From the NCBI GenBank assembly GCA_049840835.1, contig JASGJG010000036.1:1-64000 (forward strand): 64,000 nt of DNA, read 5' to 3'. Positions within the stretch are counted from its first letter, which is position 1, and every line of letters begins with the position of its first letter. Below, in pieces: positions 1-8,928 of this stretch. The DNA comes from JANLTX01 sp049840835 (GTDB lineage Bacteria; Armatimonadota; Armatimonadia; Armatimonadales; Armatimonadaceae). The position numbers and the translations under genes were made by a program. The notes under the pieces were generated by a model. That model was not told the origin of the DNA and did no database searches. It was given only the letters and a program-made list of their open reading frames with translations.

Positions 1-3000
1 GGACGCCAGCGACTGGCGGACCCGCGTGCAGTAGCCGGGTTCAAGGCCGCCTGGAAAGAGATGGTCTTCCCCATAGTGACGGAGCGCAGTGAAGGCGCAC
101 GGCTCTGGGATGTAGATGGCAACGAGTTCATAGATATAACTCTGGGCTTTGGCACCAACTTCCTGGGCCATCGCCCTCAGTTTGTGGTGGAAGCCCTAGA
201 GAAACAGCTCGCGCTTGGCATAGAAATCGGCCCGCAATCTCCCATGGCTGCGAAAGTGGCTGAGAAAATCTGCCAGCTTACGGGCATGGGGCGCGCTGCC
301 TTCTGTAACACCGGCTCCGAGGCGGTCACAGCGGCGATTCGTATGGCGCGCACTGTCACAAGGCGAGATCGGATTGCTCTGTTCTCTGGCGCGTATCACG
401 GTCAGTTCGATGAGGTTCTTGTTCGTGCCGCCGGTACACGCTCACTCCCTGTAGCACCGGGCATTCCCGATAGCATGGTGCAGAACGTGCTGGTGCTGGA
501 GTATGGCACCGAGGAGTCTCTGCAGGTTATCCGTGAGCAGGCGCATACACTGGCTGCCGTGCTGATAGAACCCGTACAGAGCCGCCGCCCTGAGTTCCAG
601 CCTGCTGAGTTTGCCCGTGAGCTGCGCAAGATTACCGAAGAGTCCGGCACCGCGCTGGTCTTCGATGAAGTGGTCACCGGATTCCGCACGCATACGGGCG
701 GTATGCAGGCACGCTGGGGCATTCGGGCGGATCTGGCAACCTATGGCAAAGTTGTTGGCGGCGGCTTCCCCATGGGGATCGTCACTGGCAAAGCGGAGTA
801 CATGGACGCACTGGATGGCGGAGCCTGGTCCTTTGGCGATGATTCCGCTCCCGAAGTCGGCATGACCTTTTTTGCGGGTACCTTTGTCCGACACCCGCTA
901 GCACTCGCCGCTGCGAATGCGGTTCTTGACCACCTGATTGCCAACCCGCAGCTTCAGGGTGAACTGGATGCGAAGACAGAAGCATTTGTCAACCGACTCA
1001 ATGCCAGATTTGCCGCACTTGGTGCGGGAGTAAGGCTGAATCGATTTTCGTCCATGTTCTACCTCCAGCTTCCCGATAGCAAGCTGGCAGGGCTGATGTT
1101 CTACCATCTCCGCCTCCGTGGAGTGCATCTGTGGGAAGGTCGCCCAGGCTTTCTCTCTACGGTACACACCGACGAAGACATTGCGTTTGTGGAGCGAGTT
1201 TTCGAGGACAGCGTGGTGGAGATGCAGGAGGCAGGTTTTCTGCCCTGCGACCGCCCGAAACTGACCGAGGCTCAGCGAGAAGTCTGGCTGGCCGCGCGCG
1301 CCAGCGAGGGAGCCTCCTGCGCCCTGAACGAATCCCTATCTCTGAAGCTAGATGGCCCGCTGGATATTGCTCGGCTGGAATCGTCTCTGAACAGTATCGT
1401 GGCCCGCCATGATGCCTTGCGTACCACGTTCAGGGCTACAGATGGCACTCCGACTGTGCACGCCGAACTGCACATTCCACTGCAGCGAACCTTGGAAAAT
1501 GTTGGCGAGGCAGAGGGAGGTATTGCTTTTGACCTCGAAAATGGTCCGCTGGTACGTGCCTATCTGATGGAGCATGGCCAGGAGAGTCATACGCTTGTGC
1601 TATCCGCCCACCATATCGTCTGTGATGGTTGGTCGTTCGGCGTTGTCCTGCACGAGTTGGCAGTCCTCTACGGAGGAGACAATCTGCCTGCTGCCCCGAG
1701 CTATTCGGACTATGCTAGACATCTGGAAGCAGAGGGCACGCCGGAAACGCAGGAGTACTGGAAGAGCTTGCTCACTCCTACACCCCCAACACTGAACCTT
1801 CCAACGGATCGTCCTCACCCTACACAGCGAACTTTCGCGGGGAGCCGTGTGGAGCGAGCCTTAGAGCCTGAGATTCTGTCGGCGGTCAAGGCCCTCAGCG
1901 CAAAGAGCGGCGCGACCCTATACACAACACTGTTGACCGCCTGCGGCGTGCTACTGCACCGCCTGACCGGACAGACCGATATTGTCATCGGTTCTCCGGC
2001 AGCAGGTCAGGCTACAGATGGCGAGCCTTTCCTGGTGGGGCACTGTGTCCACCTGCTGCCCCTTCGCCTGAGCCTAAATCCTCAGGCCAGCTTCACCGAG
2101 CAGCTTGCCCACACGCGTACTCTGGTACTGGATGCCTTTGAGCACCCGGCGGTTACCTTCGGGGAACTGGTACAGGCTCTGAACCTGCCCCGTGAAGCAG
2201 GGCGTGTGCCTCTGGTTGGAGCAACATTCAACCTGGATAAAGAAACGCTACCGACTCACATTGGCGCGGTAAAGATGACCATGGGGAAAAACCCGCGTCA
2301 GTTCTTTCAGTTCGATCTGGGCTTCAACCTGGTAGAGAACGAAGTCGGAATAGTTATTGAGGCGAACTACAACGCCGATATTCTGGAAGCCGAGACCGTA
2401 CAGCGCTGGCTGGATCATTTCGCGACCCTGTTGCGTGAGGTGGTGAAGACTCCGGAAACGGCACTGGCGGGCCTGACCTTACTACAGGACGCGGAGAAAT
2501 CCACTCTGCTAGGCTGGGGGCTGGGAGCACAGAACTCTTATTCCCTAGATAAGAGTGTAGCAACTGTTTTCGCCGAGCAAGTACAGAAATCGCCCGATGC
2601 GATTGCGGTTGCTATGGGAGCAGCGGCGCTTACTTATGCCGAGTTGGATGTGCAGGCGAAGAGAGTTGCACGGAACTTGATCGCTCAGGGAGTGCTACCT
2701 GGGGAACGAGTCGTGGTAGCTCTAGAGCGCACGCCGGATCTGATAGTGGCACTGCTCGGTGTACTTCAGGCTGGTGCCGCCTATGTGCCACTGGACCCCG
2801 GTTATCCGGAAGAGCGAAAACAACTTCTACTGGCAGACGCGGGAGCAGCTATCACTGTAGATGCAGACTGGCTTACTCGGATGGGTGCTCCAGAAGAACT
2901 ACCACTGCCAATTGTTGATGGCGAGGCCCTAGCCTATGTGATGTATACGTCCGGGTCTACCGGAGCGCCGAAAGGGGTGGCTATCCCCCATCGTGCCATT

Positions 3001-5091
3001 CTCCGGCTTGTGGAAAACTGTGACTATGCCCCACTGACCAGTGCCGATGTGGTGGCGCAGGTAGCGACTCCTGCCTTTGATGCCGCAACTTTCGAACTAT
3101 GGGGAGCGCTTCTGAATGGTGCTCGCTTAGAGATCTTGCCGCGAGATGTAACGCTGGAGCCGAAGCGATTCGCTCAGGCATTAGCAGAGCGCAAGATCAC
3201 GACGATGTTCTTGACTACAGCCCTGTTCAACGAGCTGGCTCGCGAGGTACCAGCGGCCTTTGGTGGCCTGTCCTATTTACTCTTTGGTGGAGAGGCAGTC
3301 AGCCCACGGCATGTGCAAACAGTCTTGAAGGCTGGCGGGCCGAAGAATCTGCTCCATGTCTATGGCCCTACTGAAGCGACAACCTTTGCGACCTACTTTG
3401 AGGTTACTGAGGTATGCGAGGCAGCAGCCACCGTGCCCATCGGACGACCTATTGCCAACACGACGGCGTTCGTGCTGGATGAATACGGGAATGTGTGCCC
3501 AGTCGGTGTGCCGGGTGAGCTTTTCCTTGGTGGTCCAGGACTCGCCGTTGGCTATCTGGGAGTCACCCAGAAAACCGACGAGCGCTTTGTGCAGCACTCG
3601 CGGTTTGGACGACTCTATAAAACCGGCGACTCGGTTCGATGGAATACGGAAGGCTACATCGAGTTCGTTGGCCGCATTGATGGCCAGCTCAAAATCCGTG
3701 GATTCCGAATAGAGCCTGGCGAAATTGAAGCAGCGCTTACGTTGCATCCCGCCGTTAATACGGCACGTGTAGTGGCCAGAGCGCATCCCAGCAGCGGCGA
3801 GAAGACGCTGGTAGCCTACTTTGTTCCCAATGGAGGCAAGGACGCTGCACCGACCTGCCGTGCGCTACGTTCTTATCTGGAGACGCGACTCCCAGCGTAT
3901 CTGGTGCCACCCGCTTATGTGCCATTAGATAGCCTGCCGCTGAACGCGAACGGTAAGCTAGATGTAGCCGCCCTACCCGAGCCGGATGCCTCTTGTATGG
4001 TGCTAACCGGGGAGCAAGTACAACCTCGCACCGAGACGGAGAAACAGCTTACCCAACTCTGGAAGGACGTACTGGGGCTGGGAGCTGTCGGAATCGAAGA
4101 CCACTTCTTTGAGATTGGCGGGCACTCGCTTCTGGCCGTTCGGTTGCTGACGCGAATCGAGAAGGAGTTTGGCAGCACACTCTCCCTAGCAACGCTTTTC
4201 TCCGCACCCACAATCGCGCATCAGGCAGAGTTGATCGACGCTGCCCATGTTATGGAAACGCAACCCTTTTCGTCTCTGGTGCCGCTGAATCCAGGCGGAG
4301 CACGCCCGAGGCTCTACTGCGTTCATCATGGCTATGGCGACCTGACAGGTTATCATGATCTGGTGCGTCGGCTTGGGGACGACCAGCCGGTTTATGGGCT
4401 CCAGGCACGCGGCATCGATGGAAAAGAAGAGCCACTGGAGAGTATTGAGGCGATGGCGGCGCACTATGTCGCCGAGATTCTAGCATTCCAGCCGAAAGGG
4501 CCCTACCACCTGACCGGGTTCTCATTGGGTGGAGTGATCGCTTTCGAGATGGCCCGTCAGCTCCACCAGAAAGGTCACCGAGTAGGTTTGCTGGCGCTGC
4601 TGGATACTTACGCCCCTATCTTCTTCCAAAAGGGAGAGAAGGGCGGCCTACTATCTGAGATTGCCAGTGTGGCAGCCGACCTCCCCAAGGTCGCTCCGGG
4701 CAGCCGGTGGCGCTATGCGATGAACAAGAGCAAGGTCGCCGGGTATCGCCTGAAGGAATTCTTCCATAGAGGGGAGGATGGACCGGAGCTTCCCGAGGAG
4801 GCAAATCGCATTCGCGAGGCGCTTCGCCGTGTAGAGGTGGCTAGCCGCCGTGCCCTGGAGAACTATAAGCCTGCCAGCTACGAAGGTCGCGCCGTAGTCT
4901 TCCGCGCTCAAGACCACGAGATTGTGCCCGGTTACGACCCGGTACTCTGGTGGTCGGAGGTTATCGAGGGTGGCGTGGAGATACAGGAGGTTCCGGGGAA
5001 CCATCATGCTATCCTTCAAGAGCCCGGAGTTGGCCTGTTAGCCGGTCAGCTTCGTCTCTGCCTCAACGATGCCATCGCCCCTCGTGAATGA
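1..5091 (+). CDS. Nonribosomal peptide synthetase, aminotransferase-C-A-T-TE (5' end outside window)
   Basis: The frame is open to base 1, so the true start lies upstream; the first ATG is at 61 (residue numbers below count from it). The domains are a class III PLP aminotransferase (about 1-390; NTGSEA near 83, Schiff-base Lys230 in TYGK), a condensation domain (HHxxxDG at 517-523), an adenylation domain (TSGSTG at 963-968, YGPTE, TGD, and NANGK near 1298), a carrier domain (GGHSL, Ser near 1357) and a thioesterase (GFSLG near 1486, His near 1648). Residues before the first ATG (DPRAVAGFKAAWKE) match the linker ahead of assembly-line aminotransferases of the iturin/mycosubtilin type, so a PKS section probably lies upstream. 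The protein would aminate a carrier-bound acyl chain, add one amino acid and release the product. The PPTase gene overlaps its end. The domain calls are firm; the product is inferred. Confidence 0.93.
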   Translation, partial: GRQRLADPRAVAGFKAAWKEMVFPIVTERSEGARLWDVDGNEFIDITLGFGTNFLGHRPQFVVEALEKQLALGIEIGPQSPMAAKVAEKICQLTGMGRAAFCNTGSEAVTAAIRMARTVTRRDRIALFSGAYHGQFDEVLVRAAGTRSLPVAPGIPDSMVQNVLVLEYGTEESLQVIREQAHTLAAVLIEPVQSRRPEFQPAEFARELRKITEESGTALVFDEVVTGFRTHTGGMQARWGIRADLATYGKVVGGGFPMGIVTGKAEYMDALDGGAWSFGDDSAPEVGMTFFAGTFVRHPLALAAANAVLDHLIANPQLQGELDAKTEAFVNRLNARFAALGAGVRLNRFSSMFYLQLPDSKLAGLMFYHLRLRGVHLWEGRPGFLSTVHTDEDIAFVERVFEDSVVEMQEAGFLPCDRPKLTEAQREVWLAARASEGASCALNESLSLKLDGPLDIARLESSLNSIVARHDALRTTFRATDGTPTVHAELHIPLQRTLENVGEAEGGIAFDLENGPLVRAYLMEHGQESHTLVLSAHHIVCDGWSFGVVLHELAVLYGGDNLPAAPSYSDYARHLEAEGTPETQEYWKSLLTPTPPTLNLPTDRPHPTQRTFAGSRVERALEPEILSAVKALSAKSGATLYTTLLTACGVLLHRLTGQTDIVIGSPAAGQATDGEPFLVGHCVHLLPLRLSLNPQASFTEQLAHTRTLVLDAFEHPAVTFGELVQALNLPREAGRVPLVGATFNLDKETLPTHIGAVKMTMGKNPRQFFQFDLGFNLVENEVGIVIEANYNADILEAETVQRWLDHFATLLREVVKTPETALAGLTLLQDAEKSTLLGWGLGAQNSYSLDKSVATVFAEQVQKSPDAIAVAMGAAALTYAELDVQAKRVARNLIAQGVLPGERVVVALERTPDLIVALLGVLQAGAAYVPLDPGYPEERKQLLLADAGAAITVDADWLTRMGAPEELPLPIVDGEALAYVMYTSGSTGAPKGVAIPHRAILRLVENCDYAPLTSADVVAQVATPAFDAATFELWGALLNGARLEILPRDVTLEPKRFAQALAERKITTMFLTTALFNELAREVPAAFGGLSYLLFGGEAVSPRHVQTVLKAGGPKNLLHVYGPTEATTFATYFEVTEVCEAAATVPIGRPIANTTAFVLDEYGNVCPVGVPGELFLGGPGLAVGYLGVTQKTDERFVQHSRFGRLYKTGDSVRWNTEGYIEFVGRIDGQLKIRGFRIEPGEIEAALTLHPAVNTARVVARAHPSSGEKTLVAYFVPNGGKDAAPTCRALRSYLETRLPAYLVPPAYVPLDSLPLNANGKLDVAALPEPDASCMVLTGEQVQPRTETEKQLTQLWKDVLGLGAVGIEDHFFEIGGHSLLAVRLLTRIEKEFGSTLSLATLFSAPTIAHQAELIDAAHVMETQPFSSLVPLNPGGARPRLYCVHHGYGDLTGYHDLVRRLGDDQPVYGLQARGIDGKEEPLESIEAMAAHYVAEILAFQPKGPYHLTGFSLGGVIAFEMARQLHQKGHRVGLLALLDTYAPIFFQKGEKGGLLSEIASVAADLPKVAPGSRWRYAMNKSKVAGYRLKEFFHRGEDGPELPEEANRIREALRRVEVASRRALENYKPASYEGRAVVFRAQDHEIVPGYDPVLWWSEVIEGGVEIQEVPGNHHAILQEPGVGLLAGQLRLCLNDAIAPRE

Positions 5092-5701
5092 AAAGGAAAT
5101 CCAGGTCTACCAGCTAGACCTGGATACTCTACCCGTCGAGGCTGCCCTGCTCTCTTTTGATGAACGAGAGCGAGCAGCCCGGTTTCGTTTTGAGAGTGAC
5201 CGGCACAGGTATATGTCCTGTCGAGCAGCACTTCGCCAGATTCTGGCCGCTGAGCTAAATATTTGCCCGGAAAGCCTGGTCTTTACCTATAACCCCCACG
5301 GTAAACCTGCTCTTGGTAAAAATGACTCTCTGTACTTCAATGTAGCGCATTCCGGCACTATGGCTCTAATTGCCTTGACGTATTGTGCTGAAATAGGTGT
5401 GGATATTGAGGCCCTTCGCCCGGAACTCGCAACGGCAGAAGTAGCCGCCACTGTTTTTACAGAAGCCGAAAGAGAACAGTTTGTAGAGTCAGAATGGGTC
5501 CCCCAATTCTTTCGACTCTGGACTCGGAAAGAAGCCTATCTGAAGGCTATTGGCGAGGGCTTTGCCTCACCGAGCCTGGAGATTCCTTCTGACTACCAGA
5601 TAGAAGAGCTGTCTGTAGTGGACGGTTATCGGGCGGCTCTAGCAATTTCAGGTGCAACCTGTTGCAAGGTCTATGTGTCCTGGTATCCTGACAGGCGATG
5701 A
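5069..5701 (+). CDS. 4'-phosphopantetheinyl transferase, Sfp type
   Basis: This enzyme moves phosphopantetheine from CoA to the carrier-domain serine, converting the upstream synthetase from apo to holo form. Visible signatures are NPHGKP followed by FNVAHSG, the Mg-binding GVDIE motif, and the W-x-x-KEA-x-x-K signature (LWTRKEAYLK). At 210 aa it is close to the usual 220-240 aa of Sfp enzymes. The ATG at 5069 overlaps the synthetase by 23 bases; a GTG at 5084 would shorten the overlap to 8 bases and is a possible alternative. No strong ribosome binding site is visible for either, which fits translational coupling. The position directly behind the synthetase suggests it is the dedicated activator, though Sfp enzymes are often promiscuous. 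Confidence 0.92.
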   Translation: MPSPLVNEKEIQVYQLDLDTLPVEAALLSFDERERAARFRFESDRHRYMSCRAALRQILAAELNICPESLVFTYNPHGKPALGKNDSLYFNVAHSGTMALIALTYCAEIGVDIEALRPELATAEVAATVFTEAEREQFVESEWVPQFFRLWTRKEAYLKAIGEGFASPSLEIPSDYQIEELSVVDGYRAALAISGATCCKVYVSWYPDRR

Positions 5702-6705
5702 GCGAGACCGATCCCCCCAACGAAGCAACAGAAGCGACGATTACTTGCCGAAACTGTGGCTCTCCCGATGTACAGCAGTGGTGCCCGGTCTGTGGGCAGG
5801 AGAACATCCCTTCGGCGATGCCCATCCGTGAGATATTGTTCGGCTTTCTAGATGAGCTTCTCAAGTTCGATGCGAAGATCTGGATAACGCTGAAGAAGCT
5901 CATTACCCGGCCCGGATTGCTCACGAATGAGTATCTTATGGGGCACCGGGTTCGCTATGTGGCTCCGGTCAAGCTCTATCTTGCCATAAGCTTCGTGACC
6001 TTCTTTGTGCTCACTCTTTTTCCGCAGAACAAAACGAATACAGAGGAGAACTCCGGGAGTTTTCAGAACGGCCTTACTCTGGCGCAAGGCATTCTGCCTA
6101 TGCGCTCCAACAATCCCTCTTCCGATACAGACTCGGAAGAAACCAAAGGTTTACCAGAATCTTTCAAGCTAGATACACATCGGAAAGAGGGTGAGAGCGA
6201 CGGAGACTATAAAAAGCGTGTTGAGGCAGCAAAGAAGCATGCTGATTCCTGTGCTGATGTTGCCAAGATTATCGCTCGGTCGGAAGCGGCTACACGCGAA
6301 GAAGTTCGGCGCAATACTCAGCGTGATGCCTGGATTTCGGGAAACCAGACCACACTCAGTCTTCTAAGCGTTCCTCTGTATGCTCTGCTCCTGGGTGGTC
6401 TATTGCGTAAAGACACCAAGCGGCTTTATGTGGAGCATATGATTTTTGCACTCCACTATCAGTGCTTCGAGCAGCTCAGCACCATGGCATCTGCTGTTCT
6501 CCGACCGATGCCACTCATCGGCTGGTTATCCTACATCGTGACCTTAGTTGCACCTCGCATCTATTTTGTGCTGGCGGCTCGCTCTGTCTATAACGTTCCC
6601 CTGAAACGGCTGCTGATAATTCTGGTAGGTTTTCTGTTCCTGGGCTTTATGGTGGTGTGGATCAAAGGCTTTACGGCGGAAGTCATCTACCGACTATCAG
6701 GATAG
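5698..6705 (+). CDS. DUF3667 family membrane protein with N-terminal zinc ribbon
   Basis: The start overlaps the PPTase stop by 4 bases (ATGA), so it is probably cotranslated with the biosynthesis genes. The N-terminus carries a Cys4 zinc ribbon (CRNCG, then CPVCGQ). A segment with TRPG, NEYLMGHRVRY and APVKLYL follows, which is the signature of the DUF3667 family. A membrane helix comes near residue 95, then a charged loop (about 110-210, rich in Glu, Lys and Asp), then several helices in the C-terminal third. The family has no known function; many members lie near transport or biosynthesis genes. A role linked to the peptide product, such as export, is possible only by context. Its 3' end overlaps the convergent glycosidase gene by 19 bases. 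Confidence 0.72.
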   Translation: MSETDPPNEATEATITCRNCGSPDVQQWCPVCGQENIPSAMPIREILFGFLDELLKFDAKIWITLKKLITRPGLLTNEYLMGHRVRYVAPVKLYLAISFVTFFVLTLFPQNKTNTEENSGSFQNGLTLAQGILPMRSNNPSSDTDSEETKGLPESFKLDTHRKEGESDGDYKKRVEAAKKHADSCADVAKIIARSEAATREEVRRNTQRDAWISGNQTTLSLLSVPLYALLLGGLLRKDTKRLYVEHMIFALHYQCFEQLSTMASAVLRPMPLIGWLSYIVTLVAPRIYFVLAARSVYNVPLKRLLIILVGFLFLGFMVVWIKGFTAEVIYRLSG

Positions 6706-8399
6706 GCGCAGACCGGAAATTCCGCGATGCGCAGAAGCGTGGATCCATAGGGTACCAGAGTTAGCTCTTCCAGAGGTTCGTTGGTTGCCACTGGGGATAC
6801 TGGTGGTGGCATAGCGGCGCCTCGCTCCATGCCCCACTCCGGTACTCGTCGGCCATGCGCGCGAATTACGAGATTGGGCAGCGCATAGGGGCTGGTATTT
6901 TCGGGGATATCGTAGCGCTCCAGAGTCATGGGCAGGGTTAAATCCAGGGCGTAGTTCCAGGGGCTTGTTGGGTGAACTTCCCGGTTGGCCCAGGAGTCCT
7001 CACCGAGCATTCGGATTTCTTCGCCGATTTTCAACCCGAAGAGCAATGGACCAGCATAAATACTCACAGCTCCGTTTGGACGAGATTCTACTCTCACTGC
7101 AAAGTCAGGGCGAATGTTTTCTGTTACGCCTGGTGTAAGAGCGAGCGGTGTACTATCCGGTAGGTGTATAGTTGTCGCCTTGCCTTTGACCAGGGTGATG
7201 GTAACTGCATCACCAAAGGGATAGTTCCCACCCACATGAATCTCGTGTTCGCCATCTATGATTACGCACGGCATCAGGCTGAGCGCCTGCAGCCCCTGCT
7301 CCGTACGGCACCATAGTTGGCTCACTATCTTGGGCCAGCCCTGATGGAAATTCGCGGTGCAGCATCCGAAGTTCGGCTCCAGGCCGTAGAGATTGGATTG
7401 GGGGCCGTTCGTGGTGAAAACACAGTTTTCCTTTGTACCAAAATCGGCGCAGAGCACCTGATTCACCTGCTGGTCGTACTGGTGTCCCCACATGTCTTTG
7501 GTAAAGGTAGCCGGGAGTGCATTGAAGGCAACTCGCTCGAACTGCGATGCAAGCTGAGCATCGGGCCAGCGCGAAAAACATAGGGAAAGTGAGTAGAGCA
7601 TCTCTACTACCGCGCAGACTTCGGTGCCCTGTGAGGGAGAGAGCCCCGCCAGAGACTCATCGCCGGTAAACATACCATTGGCCTGACCATGATGCTGCGC
7701 CAGAACACTCAATGCCGTAAAGACATCCTCAGCTGTGCCTTCTGTTCGGTAAAGCGGCTCCTTGATGGCCATGGCATGGTTGACCACATGGTTATCTAGT
7801 CGCCAATCTACGGCTTTGTTCGGATGCGGGAAATTGCGGAAGTGCGCGCCCCAGTCATAGCCTTGCGCTTGAATCGTTGCTGAGGACACTCCGAGTTGTG
7901 CTTGGGAGACTGCCAGCTCGAACCAGCGAAACTTTGCCCAATCGTTTAAGGGGTGCTCCGCTAACACTTCTTCGATACGCGCCATCGCCTTGCGAAGAGC
8001 GGGCTCTACTCGCTCATCTCCTGTAGCTTCCTGCCATTGCAGCAGAGCTTTGAAGAGCACGAACTGAGGCCAGGGATCCAGGCTTCTTGCGCCGTGGCTT
8101 TCGTTTGCTGTGGTCGGACCGAACCAGCCATCCGGGTGCTGCCCGGCCAGAATTGTCTCAACCCATTCTCGTGCCGTGGTTATGAGGCCTTCCTCGTTTA
8201 AGAGAAACGCCAGGGGGATAAAACCATCTAACCAGTACGGCACACGCTCCCACCCCTCGGCACTATCGCCGCGCCACTGACTGTCCTTGATATCCGGCCA
8301 GAAGATATGCAAATTACCTCCTAGCCCGGTTGCCTGGGTGCGAAGCTGCGCGAGGAGCCAGCCCGACGGCTTGATGGCTCCCAGAGGAAGAGTGTTCAT
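6687..8399 (-). CDS. GH127-like (DUF1680) glycoside hydrolase
   Basis: The N-terminal LPLGAIKPSGWLLAQL block, the WERVPYWLDG motif and the central NFGCCTANFHQGWPK segment are typical of the DUF1680/GH127 family, whose characterised members are beta-L-arabinofuranosidases using a zinc-bound cysteine. The Cys-Cys pair that contributes zinc ligands is present. No signal peptide is evident, so it is probably cytosolic. The open frame reaches an ATG at 8453. I prefer the ATG at 8399 because family homology begins there and a TATACT element sits 8 bases upstream, a leaderless arrangement repeated elsewhere in this window. The gene stands alone and is convergent with the DUF3667 gene. The exact sugar cannot be read from sequence; other GH127-related families share this fold. 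Confidence 0.82.
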   Translation of the reverse strand: MNTLPLGAIKPSGWLLAQLRTQATGLGGNLHIFWPDIKDSQWRGDSAEGWERVPYWLDGFIPLAFLLNEEGLITTAREWVETILAGQHPDGWFGPTTANESHGARSLDPWPQFVLFKALLQWQEATGDERVEPALRKAMARIEEVLAEHPLNDWAKFRWFELAVSQAQLGVSSATIQAQGYDWGAHFRNFPHPNKAVDWRLDNHVVNHAMAIKEPLYRTEGTAEDVFTALSVLAQHHGQANGMFTGDESLAGLSPSQGTEVCAVVEMLYSLSLCFSRWPDAQLASQFERVAFNALPATFTKDMWGHQYDQQVNQVLCADFGTKENCVFTTNGPQSNLYGLEPNFGCCTANFHQGWPKIVSQLWCRTEQGLQALSLMPCVIIDGEHEIHVGGNYPFGDAVTITLVKGKATTIHLPDSTPLALTPGVTENIRPDFAVRVESRPNGAVSIYAGPLLFGLKIGEEIRMLGEDSWANREVHPTSPWNYALDLTLPMTLERYDIPENTSPYALPNLVIRAHGRRVPEWGMERGAAMPPPVSPVATNEPLEELTLVPYGSTLLRIAEFPVCAYPDSR

Positions 8400-8407
8400 C
8401 GGATAGA

Positions 8408-8413
8408 AGTATA
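8408..8413 (-). promoter_or_regulatory. TATACT -10 element, leaderless start of the GH127-like gene
   Basis: TATACT lies 8 bases upstream of the ATG at 8399 on the minus strand. No Shine-Dalgarno sequence and no convincing -35 hexamer is seen. Transcription would begin at or within a base of the start codon. Confidence 0.45.
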
Positions 8414-8544
8414 CCGGTGTTTGCCATTTAGCGGACTTTGTGATACCATTCACAAGCGCGCTTCAGGTATGGAGTGCGGCGGATTCTTCTCCCGAAGCGT
8501 AACGCTCGCGCGATCGGGAACTGGTTTGATTCAGTCTTGAGAGG

Positions 8545-8583
8545 AGCGGATCGGAGGCGCGCTGCATCTGGTCCGCTTTTTTC
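8545..8583 (+). terminator. Terminator-like hairpin in the leader of the zinc-ribbon gene
   Basis: AGCGGATC (8545-8552) pairs with GGTCCGCT (8570-8577, one G-U pair) and is followed directly by six T. It lies 45 bases before the next start codon and behind no recognisable gene. It therefore looks like an attenuator or the end of a small leader RNA. A second structured block (TCCCGA...TCGGGA around 8487-8515) precedes it. Confidence 0.5.
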
Positions 8584-8627
8584 CTGCGAATCGACCGATA
8601 CTAAAAATCAGAAGGAGTTTTGAAATC

Positions 8628-8873
8628 ATGGCAGCTCCCATAATCACCGGCGGTCGGCGTGAAATCGGAATTACATGTCCTGGCTGCGGCCATCAGTCCT
8701 CTATCCCCCCTTCGGCAATCGCCCGCAATGCGTACTTCTGCGGAATGTGCGGCAAGTCTATTGACCTGCACGGCGCGTTTCGGCAGATGATGGGCGAAGG
8801 CGGTGGCGCACCGATGCCCCGCCGCGATAAGGGTGGCAGCAAGTATAAGAGCGCACGTAAAGCTCGCCGCTAA
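8628..8873 (+). CDS. Small zinc-ribbon protein, 81 aa
   Basis: This is a short protein with one Cys4 ribbon: CPGCG near residues 19-23 and CGMCG near 45-49. A strongly basic tail follows (many Lys and Arg after residue 65, ending KARR). The start is well supported by AAGGAG 9-10 bases upstream of the ATG. A strong intrinsic terminator follows within 15 bases, so it forms its own transcript. Ribbon plus basic tail suggests nucleic-acid or ribosome binding, but I do not recognise the family and assign no function. The upstream leader contains another terminator-like hairpin, suggesting attenuation control. Confidence 0.75.
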   Translation: MAAPIITGGRREIGITCPGCGHQSSIPPSAIARNAYFCGMCGKSIDLHGAFRQMMGEGGGAPMPRRDKGGSKYKSARKARR

Positions 8874-8887
8874 CACGAAATGTGAAA

Positions 8888-8924
8888 GCCCCGCCGCAAC
8901 GTCTGGCGGGGCTTTTTGTTTTTT
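8888..8924 (+). terminator. Intrinsic terminator after the zinc-ribbon gene
   Basis: A perfect 8-bp stem (GCCCCGCC at 8888-8895, GGCGGGGC at 8905-8912) is followed by TTTTTGTTTTTT. It ends 4 bases before the start of the acyltransferase gene. Confidence 0.88.
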
Positions 8925-8928
8925 GGAT

